Below, one piece after another: positions 33,970 through 44,591 of a DNA stretch of 64,000 nt; the stretch's first letter is position 1, and every line of letters begins with the position of its first letter. The translations under genes and the position numbers were made by a program. Source of the stretch: Agromyces sp. LHK192 (GTDB lineage: Bacteria > Actinomycetota > Actinomycetes > Actinomycetales > Microbacteriaceae); NCBI RefSeq assembly GCF_004006235.1, contig NZ_CP034753.1, positions 2,108,001-2,172,000 of the forward strand, given 5' to 3'. The notes below the pieces were generated by a model. It made no database searches. It had not been told where the DNA came from and saw nothing but the letters and a program-made list of their open reading frames with translations.

Positions 33970-34254
33970 ATGACGGTGCTGATCGACACGCCGATGTGGC
34001 CGAACCACGGCACGCTCTGGGCGCACCTGGTCAGCGACGCCTCGCTCGATGAGCTGCACGCCTTCGCGCACCGCGCCGGAATCCCGCCGCGGGCGTTCGA
34101 TCTCGACCACTACGACGTCCCGGCGGAGCGCTACGACGAGCTGGTCGCCGCGGGCGCGACGCCGGTCGAACCCAAGGAGCTCGTCCGGCGCCTCGCCCGC
34201 AGCGGCCTGCGGATCAGCGCTCGGGAACGCCGCAGCGGGTCAGACGCCCGCTGA
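33970..34254 (+). CDS. DUF4031 domain-containing protein
   Basis: 94 residues, MTVLIDTPMWPNHGTLWAHL followed by SDASLDELHAFAHRAGIPPRAFDLDHYDVP; this is the DUF4031 family common in actinobacteria. Charge pattern and size suggest a small cytoplasmic protein, function unknown. It diverges from rplU and its 3' end overlaps the rne stop region by 15 bases. Confidence 0.88.
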   Translation: MTVLIDTPMWPNHGTLWAHLVSDASLDELHAFAHRAGIPPRAFDLDHYDVPAERYDELVAAGATPVEPKELVRRLARSGLRISARERRSGSDAR

Positions 34255-37023
34255 GTCGTCAGCGTCGTCGGCCGCGCCGGACTCGCGCGCGGCGCCGTCG
34301 ACCCGGACGATGACGGGCGCTCCGCCGGTGGCGCTCACCGCGGACGTCGACACCCGACGGCTGCGGTTCCGGCCCTCGCCCGGCTGCTTCGGCGCGGGCA
34401 GCGCGTCGAGCACCGAACCGAGCAGCGCGTCCGCGTCGACCGGAGGCTGACGACGCTCGGCGACGTCGGGGAGGTCGGGCAGGTCGATCAGCGGGAGCTG
34501 CTGCTCGGCCTGCTCATCGTCGACGGCGTCGGCGCCCGGGGGCGCCTCGATGACGTCCGTCGCATCCGTCCGCTCCGGTTCAGCCGGTTCGGGCACCTCC
34601 GCCCGAGCGGAGACCGGCGACACGTCGGCCGGGGCATCCGTTCGGTCCTCGTCGGCTCCCTCGCGGGTGGTCGGCGAGACCACGGCGACCGACTGCCCGC
34701 CGCGCGACGCCCGACGGCGACCGCGGCGACCGCTGCGCGTCGAGGCCTCCGCGGGACGCTCGGCCTGCACTGCCGCTTCGGCGGACTCCGAGGCCGGCGA
34801 GGCATCGGCGGCCGCGTGCTGTCCGGCGATCGTGGACGCGGCGATCTGCGCGAGCGCGTGCTTCACGTCCTCGGTGATCTCGTGCGCACCCGGGTGCGGC
34901 TTGTGCTCGGCCGGCGGCTGCTGCTCGCGCTGCGGCTGCTGCTGCTGGCCGCCGCGGTTGCGACGACGCTCGGGCTGCGGCTGCTGCTGGCGGTGCCGGA
35001 GGATCGGCTCGTGGTGCACGATGATGCCGCGCCCCGCGCAGACCTCGCACGGCTCGCTGAAGGACTCGAGGAGGCCCAACCCGAGCTTCTTGCGGGTCAT
35101 CTGCACGAGCCCGAGCGAGGTGACCTCGGCCACCTGGTGCTTCGTCCGGTCGCGGCTCAGGCACTCCACCAGACGGCGCAGGACGAGGTCGCGGTTGGAC
35201 TCGAGCACCATGTCGATGAAGTCGACGACGATGATGCCGCCGATGTCGCGCAGGCGGAGCTGGCGCACGATCTCCTCGGCGGCCTCGAGGTTGTTCTTGG
35301 TGACCGTCTCCTCGAGATTGCCGCCCGAGCCGACGAACTTGCCGGTGTTCACGTCGACGACCGTCATCGCCTCGGTGCGGTCGATGATGAGCGAGCCGCC
35401 CGACGGCAGCCAGACCTTCCGGTCGAGCGCCTTCTCGATCTGCTCCGAGATGCGGAACTCGTCGAACGAGTCGCGCTCGCCCGTGTACGCCTCGACCCGC
35501 TCGAGCAGGTCGGGCGCGACGCCGCGGAGGTACCGCTCGATCGTCTGGCGCGCCTCGTCGCCCTCGATGATCATCTTCTGGAAGTCCTCGTTGAAGACGT
35601 CGCGGACGATCTTCACGAGCAGGTCGGGCTCGGAGTGGAGCAGCGCCGGCGCCTGCGCCTTCTCGAGCTGCGCCGAGATGTCGGCCCACTGCGAGGTCAG
35701 GCGGTTCACGTCGAGCGTGAGCTGCTCCTCGGTGGCGCCCTCGGCCGCCGTGCGCACGATGACGCCGACGTTCTCGGGGAGCACCTCCTTGAGGATCTTC
35801 TTGAGGCGGGCGCGCTCGGTGTCCGGCAGCTTGCGGCTGATGCCGTTCATCGATCCGTTCGGCACGTACACGAGGTAGCGGCCCGGCAGCGAGACCTGGC
35901 TGGTGAGGCGTGCGCCCTTGTGGCCGACCGGGTCCTTCGTGACCTGGACGAGCACCCGGTCGCCGGGCTTGAGCGCGAGTTCGATGCGGCGCGGCTGGTT
36001 CTTCTCGCCGTTCTCGGCGGCGGCGTCCCAGTCGACCTCGCCCGAGTAGAGCACGGCGTTGCGGCCACGGCCGATGTCGACGAACGCAGCCTCCATGCTG
36101 GGCAGCACGTTCTGCACGCGACCCAGGTAGACGTTGCCGATGAGCGACGCGTCCTGGTTGCGGGCGACGTAGTGCTCGACGAGCACGTCGTCCTCGAGGA
36201 CGCCGATCTGGATGCGGCCGCCCTTCTGACGCACCACCATCTGCCGGTCGACCGACTCGCGGCGGGCGAGGAACTCGGACTCGGTGATGATCGTGCGCCG
36301 GCGGCCGGCGTCGCGACCGTCGCGGCGACGCTGCTTCTTCGCTTCGAGTCGCGTCGAGCCCTTGACCTTCTGCGGCTCGGTGATCAGCTCGGGTTCGCGG
36401 GGCTTGCGCACCCGCACGACCGTGTTCGCGGGGTCGTCGGCGGCACCGCGTGCCTCCTCACCGCTGCGACGACGGCTGCGGCGGCGCACGCTGGTCGACG
36501 GCTCGTCGCGATCGGCGCGGTCGTCGCGTTCCTCGCCCTCGGGCGCCTCGACGACCTTCAGGACGGGCGGCGCCCGGAAGATGAGCGACGTCGTGGTGAG
36601 CCCCTGCGGGATCGGCTCGAACTCGGGGGCCGCGGGCGTCGCCGCCTCATCGACCGCGTCCGACGCCGGATCGGAGGCGGATGCCGCCGCGGGCATGCCG
36701 TCGACCTCCTCGGATACCGCTGCGGGAACGGATGCCTCCGACGCCGCGTCGACGGCCGCCTCGGGCGTACCGGCCGCCGCGAGCTGCTGCCCGGTGCCGG
36801 GCGCCGCCGCGGTGCCCGCCGGGGTCGCATCCACCGGGGTCGCGTCCGCCGTGATCGGGGTCGCTGCGGGCTCCTCCGCGCCGGGCGCCGGCTCGGTGCT
36901 GATCCGGTCGGGCGCCGTCAGGTGCCGTCCGCGACCGCGGCGGCCGCCGAACAGGCCACCGCGACGTCGCTGCGGCTTCTCGCCGCCTGCCTCGTTGTTG
37001 TTCTGGTCGTTGCCTTCCACCAT
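34240..37023 (-). CDS. rne: ribonuclease E/G
   Basis: A 927-residue endoribonuclease for mRNA decay and rRNA processing. The catalytic core is central (about 250-670), flanked by disordered Pro/Ala/Glu-rich arms, the actinobacterial layout. It has an S1 domain (IGNVYLGRVQNVLPSMEAAFVDIG), metal-binding Asp in TVVDVNTGKFVGSGGN and IIVVDFIDM, and the zinc-link motif CEVCAGRG. The start at 37023 (MVEGNDQNNNEAGG) has GGAG ten bases upstream; longer frames upstream have no clear ribosome site. The C-terminal arm has basic RRNRGGQQQQ segments likely to bind RNA. Confidence 0.95.
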   Translation of the reverse strand: MVEGNDQNNNEAGGEKPQRRRGGLFGGRRGRGRHLTAPDRISTEPAPGAEEPAATPITADATPVDATPAGTAAAPGTGQQLAAAGTPEAAVDAASEASVPAAVSEEVDGMPAAASASDPASDAVDEAATPAAPEFEPIPQGLTTTSLIFRAPPVLKVVEAPEGEERDDRADRDEPSTSVRRRSRRRSGEEARGAADDPANTVVRVRKPREPELITEPQKVKGSTRLEAKKQRRRDGRDAGRRRTIITESEFLARRESVDRQMVVRQKGGRIQIGVLEDDVLVEHYVARNQDASLIGNVYLGRVQNVLPSMEAAFVDIGRGRNAVLYSGEVDWDAAAENGEKNQPRRIELALKPGDRVLVQVTKDPVGHKGARLTSQVSLPGRYLVYVPNGSMNGISRKLPDTERARLKKILKEVLPENVGVIVRTAAEGATEEQLTLDVNRLTSQWADISAQLEKAQAPALLHSEPDLLVKIVRDVFNEDFQKMIIEGDEARQTIERYLRGVAPDLLERVEAYTGERDSFDEFRISEQIEKALDRKVWLPSGGSLIIDRTEAMTVVDVNTGKFVGSGGNLEETVTKNNLEAAEEIVRQLRLRDIGGIIVVDFIDMVLESNRDLVLRRLVECLSRDRTKHQVAEVTSLGLVQMTRKKLGLGLLESFSEPCEVCAGRGIIVHHEPILRHRQQQPQPERRRNRGGQQQQPQREQQPPAEHKPHPGAHEITEDVKHALAQIAASTIAGQHAAADASPASESAEAAVQAERPAEASTRSGRRGRRRASRGGQSVAVVSPTTREGADEDRTDAPADVSPVSARAEVPEPAEPERTDATDVIEAPPGADAVDDEQAEQQLPLIDLPDLPDVAERRQPPVDADALLGSVLDALPAPKQPGEGRNRSRRVSTSAVSATGGAPVIVRVDGAARESGAADDADDSAGV

Positions 37024-37310
37024 CTCTGGTGCACTCCTATGCCGGTCCACGACGGCCGCGCCATCGGTCTCCGGTACTCCTCGGAGCGGTTCCGCGCGTG
37101 GCGCGGTCCCGCCGAACTTCTCGTGAGCGCCCGGCTGTCGGCCGGGTCGCTTCCCTCTTCGCGGTGCGTTCACCGCCGGTGCGGATGCGGGGCATCCTCA
37201 AAAGCCTTCGTTGGCGCCGTGCCGGGCGCGGCCCGGACGACTCCCTCGATTATCGCACGACCGGGCCGCACTCACCGGATCCGCCATTCCGGCCGTGCCA
37301 TAATCCGACC

Positions 37311-37937
37311 ATGCCCGACACTCCCCAACCCGCCTCCAAGCGCGGTCTCGGCGTCTTCCTGCTGGTCGCGGGGGTCCTCGGGCTCCTCGCCGCGTACGAG
37401 CTCTCGGTCGAGAAGGTGCTCACCCTGAGCGACCCCGAGCACGTCCCGTCGTGCAACGTCGGCGTCCTGGTCGGGTGCAGCACGAACCTCGAATCGTGGC
37501 AGGGTTCGGTGTTCGGCTTCCCGAACCCGTTCCTCGGCATGATGGCGTGGCCCGTGGTGATCACGATCGCCGTCGCGCTGATCAGCCGCGTGGAGTTCCC
37601 GCGCTGGATCTGGATCGGGTTCAACGTGGGCGTCGCCGGTGCGCTCGTCTTCGTCGGCTGGCTGATCTACCAGAGCATCTACGTCCTCGACGTGCTCTGC
37701 CCGTGGTGCATGCTCACCTGGGCCGTGACGATCCCGACCTTCTGGGCGGTGACGCTCGACAACCTCCGCGAGGGGCGCATCCCGTCGAGCGCGCGGGTGC
37801 AACGACTCGCGGGTGCGTGGTTCGGATGGATCCCGCTGATCACCGTGGTCTGCTACCTCGTGGTGATCCTGCTGGCGCAGGCGCAGATGAACGCGATCCC
37901 GCGGGTGATGCTCGACCTGCAGAACCTCTTCGGCTGA
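37311..37937 (+). CDS. vitamin K epoxide reductase (VKOR) family protein
   Basis: A 208-residue membrane protein with about five helices. The redox motif C130-P-W-C133 and the outer-loop cysteines C48 and C56 (PSCNVGVLVGC) match bacterial VKOR, which reoxidises DsbA-like thiol oxidases through quinones. The conserved Ser/Phe/Gly-Phe-Pro loop (GSVFGFPNPFLGM) is present. No DsbA fusion or partner is seen alongside. It ends in a bidirectional hairpin. Confidence 0.93.
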   Translation: MPDTPQPASKRGLGVFLLVAGVLGLLAAYELSVEKVLTLSDPEHVPSCNVGVLVGCSTNLESWQGSVFGFPNPFLGMMAWPVVITIAVALISRVEFPRWIWIGFNVGVAGALVFVGWLIYQSIYVLDVLCPWCMLTWAVTIPTFWAVTLDNLREGRIPSSARVQRLAGAWFGWIPLITVVCYLVVILLAQAQMNAIPRVMLDLQNLFG

Positions 37938-37995
37938 GCTGCCGCGTCGTCGCACGGCGGTCGCTCCGCGGTCGGCGGCGAGGTGAAGCACGGAA

Positions 37996-38030
37996 CCACG
38001 AAGGGCCCGACATCGTCGGGCCCTTCGTGG
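37996..38030. terminator. bidirectional terminator between VKOR gene and ndk
   Basis: A perfect 16-bp stem (CCACGAAGGGCCCGAC with GTCGGGCCCTTCGTGG) closes on an ATC loop between convergent genes. Confidence 0.92.
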
Positions 38031-38053
38031 TCACCCGCGGTGCGGGGAGCGGT

Positions 38054-38476
38054 TCAGGCGAACCAGAGCGCGAGTTCCCGCTCGGCCGACTCGACCGAGT
38101 CGGAGCCGTGCACGAGGTTCTGCTGCACCTTGAGGCCCCAGTCGCGGCCGAAGTCGCCCCGGATGGTGCCGGGCGCGGCGGTCGTCGGGTCGGTGGCGCC
38201 CGCGAGCACGCGGAATCCCTCGATCACGCGGTTGCCCGCGACGCGGATCGCCACGACCGGGCCGGACTCCATGAACTCGACGAGCGGCTCGTAGAACGGC
38301 TTGCCCTCGTGCTCCGCGTAGTGCTTCGCGAGCAGCTCGCGGTCGGCCTGCACGAGGCGGATGTCGACGAGCGAGTAGCCCTTGGCCTCGATGCGGCGGA
38401 GGATCTCGCCGGTGAGGTTGCGTGCGACGCCGTCGGGCTTCACGAGGACGAGGGTCTCCTCGATGGGGGTGGTCAT
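38054..38476 (-). CDS. ndk: nucleoside diphosphate kinase
   Basis: A 140-residue enzyme equilibrating NTP and dNTP pools. The phosphohistidine is H123 in NLVHGSDS; TLVLVKPDGV and AIRVAGNRVIEGFRVLAG are typical. Its ATG overlaps the stop of the DUF4233 gene (ATGA), the last link of an ileS-folC-DUF4233-ndk chain. Confidence 0.97.
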   Translation of the reverse strand: MTTPIEETLVLVKPDGVARNLTGEILRRIEAKGYSLVDIRLVQADRELLAKHYAEHEGKPFYEPLVEFMESGPVVAIRVAGNRVIEGFRVLAGATDPTTAAPGTIRGDFGRDWGLKVQQNLVHGSDSVESAERELALWFA

Positions 38477-38943
38477 GGCGTTTCCTTCCCGGCCGCGAAC
38501 GCGGCCTTCTGTCGGTCGATGCGGGCACCGGTGATCATCGCGTACGCCCAGATGCCGCCGAAGAGCGCACCGACGAAGAACAGCGCGGGGTTGATGAATC
38601 CGGCGGCCAGGATGAGCACGTGGATGCCCCACCCGAGGCCGATCGCCCAGTCGTAGCGCAGCAGCGCGGCGATGTCGACGAGCATCAGCACGATGATCGC
38701 ACCGCCCACGGCGAGGATGCTCCAGCGCGGCAGGCCGAACGGCGTGTCGCCGTCGACGGCCAGGCCCCACAGCACGAGGGCGGCGAGGAACACGACGATG
38801 AGCTCGAAACCGAGCACGATCGTCGCGAGGCTGCGCCGCACCGAACGGGGTGCGCGTCCGTCGGATGCCCGATCGGCACCGCCGGGGACGTCGGGCTCGC
38901 CCGGTCCGCCCGAGAAGCCGGCGGCGGGGGGCACCGCGCTCAT
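38473..38943 (-). CDS. DUF4233 membrane protein
   Basis: 156 residues with four hydrophobic helices (LATIVLGFELIVVFLAALVL, ILAVGGAIIVLMLVDIAALL, IGLGWGIHVLILAAGFINPA, ALFFVGALFGGIWAYAMIT) after a Pro/Gly-rich arm. This is the DUF4233 family found between folC and ndk in actinobacteria. Starts and stops overlap both neighbours by four bases. Function is unknown. Confidence 0.9.
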   Translation of the reverse strand: MSAVPPAAGFSGGPGEPDVPGGADRASDGRAPRSVRRSLATIVLGFELIVVFLAALVLWGLAVDGDTPFGLPRWSILAVGGAIIVLMLVDIAALLRYDWAIGLGWGIHVLILAAGFINPALFFVGALFGGIWAYAMITGARIDRQKAAFAAGKETP

Positions 38944-40316
38944 GCGTGCCCCCAACCGCGGTCGCCGGCGTACGCGATCGTCTCGCCGACCAGCGTGATC
39001 GAACCGGTCACGACGACGCCGCGACCCGTCTCTGCGCCGGCCCAGTCGCGAGCCGTCTCGAGGGCCTCCTCGAGGCGGTCGACGACCTGGACGCGCTCCG
39101 GCCCGGCGACCGACGCGACGATCGCCGCGAGCTCGTGGGCCGGGACCGCCCGGTCGGACTCGCCCTGGGTGACCAGGAACGTAGCGCCGGTCGCCGCGAG
39201 CTCGCGTGCGATGCCGGCGGCGTCCTTGTCGGCGAGCACGCCGAGCACGATGACGAGCTCCTCGAAGTCGAAGTACTCGCCGAGCGAGGCGACGAGCGAC
39301 TGCGCGCCGTGAGGGTTGTGGGCGGCGTCCACGATGATCGTCGGCTCGCTGCCCACGCGCTGGAGGCGCCCGGGCGAGGTCGCATCCGCGAGACCTGCCT
39401 GCACGACGTCGTCGGCCAGGCGGACGGTGCCGCCGCCGAGGAACGACTCGACCGCGGCGATCGCGAGGGCGGCGTTGTCGGCCTGGTGCCGGCCGAAGAG
39501 CGGCAGCGCGAGGTCGCGGTACTCCCCCGCGAGACCCCGCACCGAGATCAGCTGGCCGCCGACGGCGACCTGGCTGTCGAGCACCGCGAATCCGCCGCCC
39601 TCGACCGCGAGGGTCGCGTCGTTCGCGGCGGCGACCTCCGCGAGCACGCCGAGGGACTCGGGGGCCTGGAACGCGGTGACCACCGCGGCCCCGGGCTTGA
39701 TGATGCCCGCCTTCGTGCGCGTGATCTCCTCGACGGTGCGGCCGAGCCGTGCGACGTGGTCGAGTGCGATCGGCGTGAACACGGCGACCTGCCCGTCGGC
39801 GACGTTCGTGGAGTCCCACTCGCCGCCCATGCCGACCTCGAGCACGACCACGTCGACCGGGGCGTCCGCGAACACGGCGAACGCGAGCACCGTCAGCGCC
39901 TCGAAGAAGGTCAGCGGCGCGTCGCCCGCGGCCTCGAGCTCGGCGTCCACGAGCTGGACGTACGGCTCGATCTCCGACCAGATGCGTGCGACGTCGGCAT
40001 CGGCGACCGACTCGCCGTCGACCCGGATGCGCTCGGTGAAGCGTTCGAGGTGCGGGCTCGTCATGAGCCCGGTGCGCAGGCCTCCGGCGCGCAGCAGGCT
40101 CTCGATGATCCGCGCCGTCGTGGTCTTGCCGTTCGTCCCCGTGAGGTGGATGACCGGGGCCGCGCGGTGCGGATCGCCGAGCAGCTCGACCGCGCGCCGG
40201 GTCGCGTCGAGCCGCGGCTCGGGCGACTGCTCGCCGACACGATCGAGCAGGGCCGCGTACACGGCGTCGGCGGCGTCGCGAGCCGCGGCGTCGTCCTCGG
40301 GGAACTCGTCGGTCAC
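38940..40316 (-). CDS. folC: bifunctional dihydrofolate/folylpolyglutamate synthase
   Basis: A 458-residue Mur-ligase-fold enzyme adding glutamate to (dihydro)folate. It shows [15 protein letters not shown] (P-loop), [35 protein letters not shown] and [12 protein letters not shown]. The GTG start overlaps the ileS stop (GTGA). Part of the ileS-folC-DUF4233-ndk chain. Confidence 0.95.
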   Translation of the reverse strand: MTDEFPEDDAAARDAADAVYAALLDRVGEQSPEPRLDATRRAVELLGDPHRAAPVIHLTGTNGKTTTARIIESLLRAGGLRTGLMTSPHLERFTERIRVDGESVADADVARIWSEIEPYVQLVDAELEAAGDAPLTFFEALTVLAFAVFADAPVDVVVLEVGMGGEWDSTNVADGQVAVFTPIALDHVARLGRTVEEITRTKAGIIKPGAAVVTAFQAPESLGVLAEVAAANDATLAVEGGGFAVLDSQVAVGGQLISVRGLAGEYRDLALPLFGRHQADNAALAIAAVESFLGGGTVRLADDVVQAGLADATSPGRLQRVGSEPTIIVDAAHNPHGAQSLVASLGEYFDFEELVIVLGVLADKDAAGIARELAATGATFLVTQGESDRAVPAHELAAIVASVAGPERVQVVDRLEEALETARDWAGAETGRGVVVTGSITLVGETIAYAGDRGWGHA

Positions 40317-43300
40317 ACGGCCTCCAGCGTCACGAGGAGCGACGAACCGTCGCCCACGGGCTTGGCGGCGGAGTCGCCCGCCGGGTCGGCCGGTGCCGTC
40401 ACGTCGAGCACCGCCACGTCGAGCTCCGTCGCGAGGGTCTCGCCCGCGATCAGGTCGCGGTGCGCGTCGACCGCAGCGACGCCTGCGGCATCGAGCGTGA
40501 GGCCGAGCCGGATCCGGTCGCCGACCTCGAGGCCCGCGGCCTTCCGCGCCTCCTGCACCGCGCGCACGACGTCGCGCGCGAGGCCTTCGGCCTCGAGCTC
40601 GGGGGTCGTCGCAGTGTCGAGGATCACGAACCCGCCGTCGGCGAGGAGCCCGAGGGCGCGCTCGCCGTCGCCGGCGCCGGCCTCGAGCACGAGGTCGTAC
40701 TCGGAGGGCTCGAGCGCGATGCCGCCCGCGACGACGACGTCGCCGTCGAGCGACCAGTCCCCCGAGCGCGCCGCCTGGATCGCCTGCTGCACCTGCTTGC
40801 CCAGGCGCGGGCCCGCGGCGCGCGCGTTCACGGTCAGGCGCTTGGTCACGCCGAACCGCTCGGCGCTGCCCTCCTCGAGCGGCACCAACTCGACGGCCTT
40901 CACGTTGAGCTCGTCGCGCAGGATCGCCTCGAACGGCGCGAGTGCCGAGGCATCCGATGCCACGACGGTGAGCGACGCCAACGGAAGACGCACCCGGCGA
41001 CCGGCCTGCTTGCGCAGGGCCAGCGAGGTGCTCGAGATGTCGCGGACGGCGTCCATCGCGGCGACCAGGGCGTGGTCCTCGGGGAACTCCGAGGCCTCGG
41101 GCCAGCCGGCGAGGTGCACGCTGCGGCCGCCCGTGAGCCCGCGCCACACCTTCTCGGTGACGAGCGGCAGCAGAGGCGCCGCGAGCCGGGTGAACGTCTC
41201 GAGCACCGTGTACAGCGTGTCGAAGGCCTCGGCGTTCGCGCCTTCGTCGTCGACGCCGGTCCAGAACCGGTCGCGCGAACGGCGCACGTACCAGTTGGTG
41301 AGCACGTCGGCGAAGTCGCGCAGCTTCTGCGCGGCGAGCGTCGAGTCGAACACGTCGAGGTCGGCCGTGACGGATTCGACGAGGTCGCGCAGCTTCGCGA
41401 GCAGGTACCGGTCGAGCACGTCGGTCGACGCGGTCGAGCGCTTCGCCTCGTACCCGCCGTCGCGCGCCGTGTTGGCGTACAGCGAGAAGAAGTACCACGT
41501 GCTCCACAGCGGCAGCATCACCTGGCGGACGCCCTCGCGGATGCCCTCTTCAGTCACGATCAGGTTGCCGCCGCGCAGCACCGGGCTCGACATCAGGAAC
41601 CAGCGCATCGCATCGGAGCCGTCGCGGTCGAACACCTCGTTCACGTCGGGGTAGTTCCGCAGCGACTTCGACATCTTCTGCCCGTCGCTGCCGAGCACGA
41701 TGCCGTGGCTGACGACGTTGCGGTACGCCGGCCGGTCGAACAGCGCGGTCGACAGCACGTGCATGACGTAGAACCATCCGCGCGTCTGGCCGATGTACTC
41801 GACGATGAAGTCCGACGGGTGGTGCGTGTCGAACCACTCACGGTTCTCGAACGGGTAGTGCACCTGCGCGAACGGCATCGAGCCGGAGTCGAACCACACG
41901 TCGAGCACGTCCGGGATGCGCCGCATGGTCGACTTCCCGGTCGGGTCGTCGGGATTGGGCCGGGTGAGGTCGTCGATGTACGGACGGTGCAGATCGGGTT
42001 CACCCGCGCCGTTCAGGGGCAGCCGGCCGAAGTCGCGCTCGATGTCCTCGAGCGAGCCGTACACGTCGACGCGCGGGTACTCGGGGTCGTCGCTCTTCCA
42101 CACCGGGATCGGCGAGCCGAAGTAGCGGTTGCGGCTGATCGACCAGTCGCGGGCGTTGCCGACCCACTTGCCGAACTGCCCGTACTTGACGTTCTCGGGC
42201 ACCCAGGTGATGTCGTCGTTGAGCTGCTCCATGCGGTCGCGGAACTCGGGCACGCGCACGAACCAGCTCGACACGGCCTTGTAGATCAGCGGGTTCCGGC
42301 AGCGCCAGCAGTGCGGGTAGGAGTGCTCGTAGCTCGCCTGGCGCAGCAGGCGCCCCTCGGCCTTCAGCAGCTGGGTCAGGGGCTTGTTCGCGTCGCTCCA
42401 CAGGAGCCCGGCGACGTCGGTGACCTCGGGGAGGAAGCGGCCCGAGTCGTCGAGCGAGAGGATCACGGGGACACCGTTCGCCTCGCCGACCTTCTGGTCC
42501 TCCTCGCCGTAGGCGGGAGCCTGGTGCACGATGCCGGTGCCGTCCTCGGTGGTGACGTAGTCGGCGACCACGATGCGCCACGCCTGCTGCAGGCCGAACG
42601 CGTCGACATCCGCGTAGTAGTCGAACAGGCGGTCGTAGGCGACGCCGGCGAGATCCGCGCCGCGGACCGTCCGCGAGATCGCAGCCTGCGCGTCGCCCGC
42701 CGACTCGTAGCCGAGCTCCTTGGCGTACGAGCCCACGAGCGCCGACGCGAGCAGGTACTCGCCGCCCAGCACCTCGGTGTCGGATGCCTCGCCGGCGACC
42801 TGCTCGCGCAGCACGGTCGCGTCGGGCGTGCCGTTCGGGCCCGCGGGCACCACCGCGTACTCGATGTCGGGGCCGACGGCGAGGAGGAAGTTGGTCGGCA
42901 GCGTCCACGGGGTCGTCGTCCACGCCAGCGCGCGAACGGCGGTGAGTCCGAGCGACTCGGCCTTCGCCCCGGTGAGCGGGAAGGTCACGGTGACGGTCTG
43001 GTCCTGCCGCATCTTGTAGACGTCGTCGTCCATGCGCAGCTCGTGGTTCGACAGCGGCGTCTGGTCGCGCCAGCAGTACGGCAGCACGCGGTGGCCCTCG
43101 TACGCGAGGCCCTTGTCGTGGAGGGTCTTGAACGCCCAGATGACCGACTCCATGAAGGTCACGTCGAGCGTCTTGTAGTCGTTCTCGAAGTCGACCCAGC
43201 GGGCCTGGCGGGTGACGTACTCCTGCCACTCCGCGGTGTAGCGGAGCACGGCGTCGCGTGCGGCCTGGTTGAAGGCCGCGATGCCCATCTGCTCGATCTC

Positions 43301-43636
43301 GCTCTTGTCGGTGATGCCGAGCTGCCGCTCGGCCTCGAGCTCGGCGGGCAGGCCGTGCGTGTCCCAGCCGAAGCGGCGGTGCACCTGCTTGCCGCGCATG
43401 GTCTGGTACCGCGGGAACAGGTCCTTCGCATAGCCGGTGAGCAGGTGGCCGTAGTGCGGGAGGCCGTTCGCGAACGGCGGGCCGTCGTAGAAGACCCACT
43501 CGGGCGCGCCCTCGCGCTGGTCGATGGACGCCTGGAAGGTGCCGTCGGCCTTCCAGTGGCCGAGGACCTGCTCTTCGATCGCCGGGAAGTCCGGTGAGGG
43601 GACCACGCCGTGGTCGTCTGGGGTGCGCGGGTACAC
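40313..43636 (-). CDS. ileS: isoleucyl-tRNA synthetase
   Basis: A 1107-residue class I synthetase of the larger IleRS type. It has a HIGH-type motif in [15 protein letters not shown] (about 58-72), a CP1 editing domain ([11 protein letters not shown] to about 400), [13 protein letters not shown] as the KMSKS loop, and a long C-terminal region with anticodon-binding and DUF5915-like segments. The GTG start has AAGGAG six bases upstream, and that Shine-Dalgarno sequence is the probable target of the T-box leader. Confidence 0.97.
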   Translation of the reverse strand: MYPRTPDDHGVVPSPDFPAIEEQVLGHWKADGTFQASIDQREGAPEWVFYDGPPFANGLPHYGHLLTGYAKDLFPRYQTMRGKQVHRRFGWDTHGLPAELEAERQLGITDKSEIEQMGIAAFNQAARDAVLRYTAEWQEYVTRQARWVDFENDYKTLDVTFMESVIWAFKTLHDKGLAYEGHRVLPYCWRDQTPLSNHELRMDDDVYKMRQDQTVTVTFPLTGAKAESLGLTAVRALAWTTTPWTLPTNFLLAVGPDIEYAVVPAGPNGTPDATVLREQVAGEASDTEVLGGEYLLASALVGSYAKELGYESAGDAQAAISRTVRGADLAGVAYDRLFDYYADVDAFGLQQAWRIVVADYVTTEDGTGIVHQAPAYGEEDQKVGEANGVPVILSLDDSGRFLPEVTDVAGLLWSDANKPLTQLLKAEGRLLRQASYEHSYPHCWRCRNPLIYKAVSSWFVRVPEFRDRMEQLNDDITWVPENVKYGQFGKWVGNARDWSISRNRYFGSPIPVWKSDDPEYPRVDVYGSLEDIERDFGRLPLNGAGEPDLHRPYIDDLTRPNPDDPTGKSTMRRIPDVLDVWFDSGSMPFAQVHYPFENREWFDTHHPSDFIVEYIGQTRGWFYVMHVLSTALFDRPAYRNVVSHGIVLGSDGQKMSKSLRNYPDVNEVFDRDGSDAMRWFLMSSPVLRGGNLIVTEEGIREGVRQVMLPLWSTWYFFSLYANTARDGGYEAKRSTASTDVLDRYLLAKLRDLVESVTADLDVFDSTLAAQKLRDFADVLTNWYVRRSRDRFWTGVDDEGANAEAFDTLYTVLETFTRLAAPLLPLVTEKVWRGLTGGRSVHLAGWPEASEFPEDHALVAAMDAVRDISSTSLALRKQAGRRVRLPLASLTVVASDASALAPFEAILRDELNVKAVELVPLEEGSAERFGVTKRLTVNARAAGPRLGKQVQQAIQAARSGDWSLDGDVVVAGGIALEPSEYDLVLEAGAGDGERALGLLADGGFVILDTATTPELEAEGLARDVVRAVQEARKAAGLEVGDRIRLGLTLDAAGVAAVDAHRDLIAGETLATELDVAVLDVTAPADPAGDSAAKPVGDGSSLLVTLEAV

Positions 43637-43639
43637 GCT

Positions 43640-43862
43640 CGCTCCTTGCGGGGACGGTTCCGGTACGAGGACGGCGACGACTCCCTGAGCCGCGTCGCGG
43701 TACCACCTCGCTTGCCCCTGGCTCGCACCCTGGGCCCCTTGTTCTTCGGCTGTGACGGGCCGGCCCCGTTCGGTTCTACCGGCGATCGGATGCCCCGGGC
43801 CCGTGAGCCCGTCGCCTCAGATCGCGTTCTTCCGAAGACTCCCCGGTGATGGCCGGATCGCG
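43640..43862 (-). promoter_or_regulatory. T-box riboswitch controlling ileS (translational type)
   Basis: The leader on the minus strand has CCGGCCATCACCGGGGAG with specifier ATC (43850-43848, Ile codon), then a TCTTCGGAAGAAC element, and the conserved T-box sequence AGGTGGTACCGCG (43709-43697), whose TGGT bulge pairs with the tRNA end. The ileS Shine-Dalgarno follows 40-50 bases later with no terminator U-run. This is the compact Stem I, translation-controlling form known from actinobacterial ileS genes. Uncharged tRNA-Ile would open the ribosome site. Stem I lies inside the coding end of the upstream TetR gene. Confidence 0.9.
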
Positions 43863-44525
43863 GTCGTTGGCATCCAGTGTACCGGCCGGTGGGATCGCGT
43901 CGAGCAGCGGCGCGAACCCGGCGACGACCGGGGCGACGGAGCGATGGACGTCGTCGGCGAGATCGCCCCGCTCCACCCCCGAGAGCCCCCATGCGGCCGC
44001 TCCCGTCGCGGCGGCGGCCAGCGTCGCGTTCGCGGCGGCGCGCACGACGAGCGGCTCGACCCCGGCCGGAGCGCGTGCGGCGAGGAACTCGGCGAGCGCG
44101 GCGGCGACCGCGAGGAATCGCGGGAGGCCGGCGGCGAGGAACTCCTCCTGGGTCGCCATCGGCTCGCGCTGGCTGAGTGCGAGCGGTACGGCGGCGCGGG
44201 GATGCCTCGCGGCGAGGGCGGTCATGGCGTGCTCGAGCGCGGCGCTGGGCGGGAGCTCGGTCGGGATGTCGGCGAGGACGTCGGGCAGGGCGCCGAGGGT
44301 CTCGTCGGCGTCGACCCAGAGCAGGTCGCGCTTTGCGGAGAAGTAGTTGAAGAAGGTGTTGCGTCCGACGCCGGCGTGCTGGGCGATCTGGTCGATCGTG
44401 GTCTGCGCGTACCCCTGCTCGAGGAACAGCTCGGTGGCGGCGTCTTCGAGGGTGCGGCGGGACGACGCGCGGGGGCGACCGCCTCGCGGCCGCCCCGTCG
44501 TGCCGCGGAGCCCGGAATCCGTCAT
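43776..44525 (-). CDS. TetR-family regulator overlapping the ileS T-box
   Basis: A 249-residue TetR regulator: [33 protein letters not shown] (about 42-71) and an Ala-rich helical domain. A -10-like CATAAT lies about eight bases before the ATG at 44525 and no good ribosome site is seen, suggesting a leaderless message. The reading frame runs through ileS Stem I: the tail [19 protein letters not shown] is encoded by T-box sequence, ending at TAG 43778-43776. It diverges from the peptide ABC operon, which it may regulate. Confidence 0.82.
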   Translation of the reverse strand: MTDSGLRGTTGRPRGGRPRASSRRTLEDAATELFLEQGYAQTTIDQIAQHAGVGRNTFFNYFSAKRDLLWVDADETLGALPDVLADIPTELPPSAALEHAMTALAARHPRAAVPLALSQREPMATQEEFLAAGLPRFLAVAAALAEFLAARAPAGVEPLVVRAAANATLAAAATGAAAWGLSGVERGDLADDVHRSVAPVVAGFAPLLDAIPPAGTLDANDRDPAITGESSEERDLRRRAHGPGASDRR

Positions 44526-44591
44526 AGGATCATTATGGACTGAGTACGGAAACCGGTCCGATCCCACCCCACCGATGGAGTCACTCCGAAC

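Noticed and set aside
40460..43597. A 1045-codon plus-strand open frame opposite ileS
   Set aside because: It mirrors third-position GC bias of ileS and has no recognisable domain or ribosome site.
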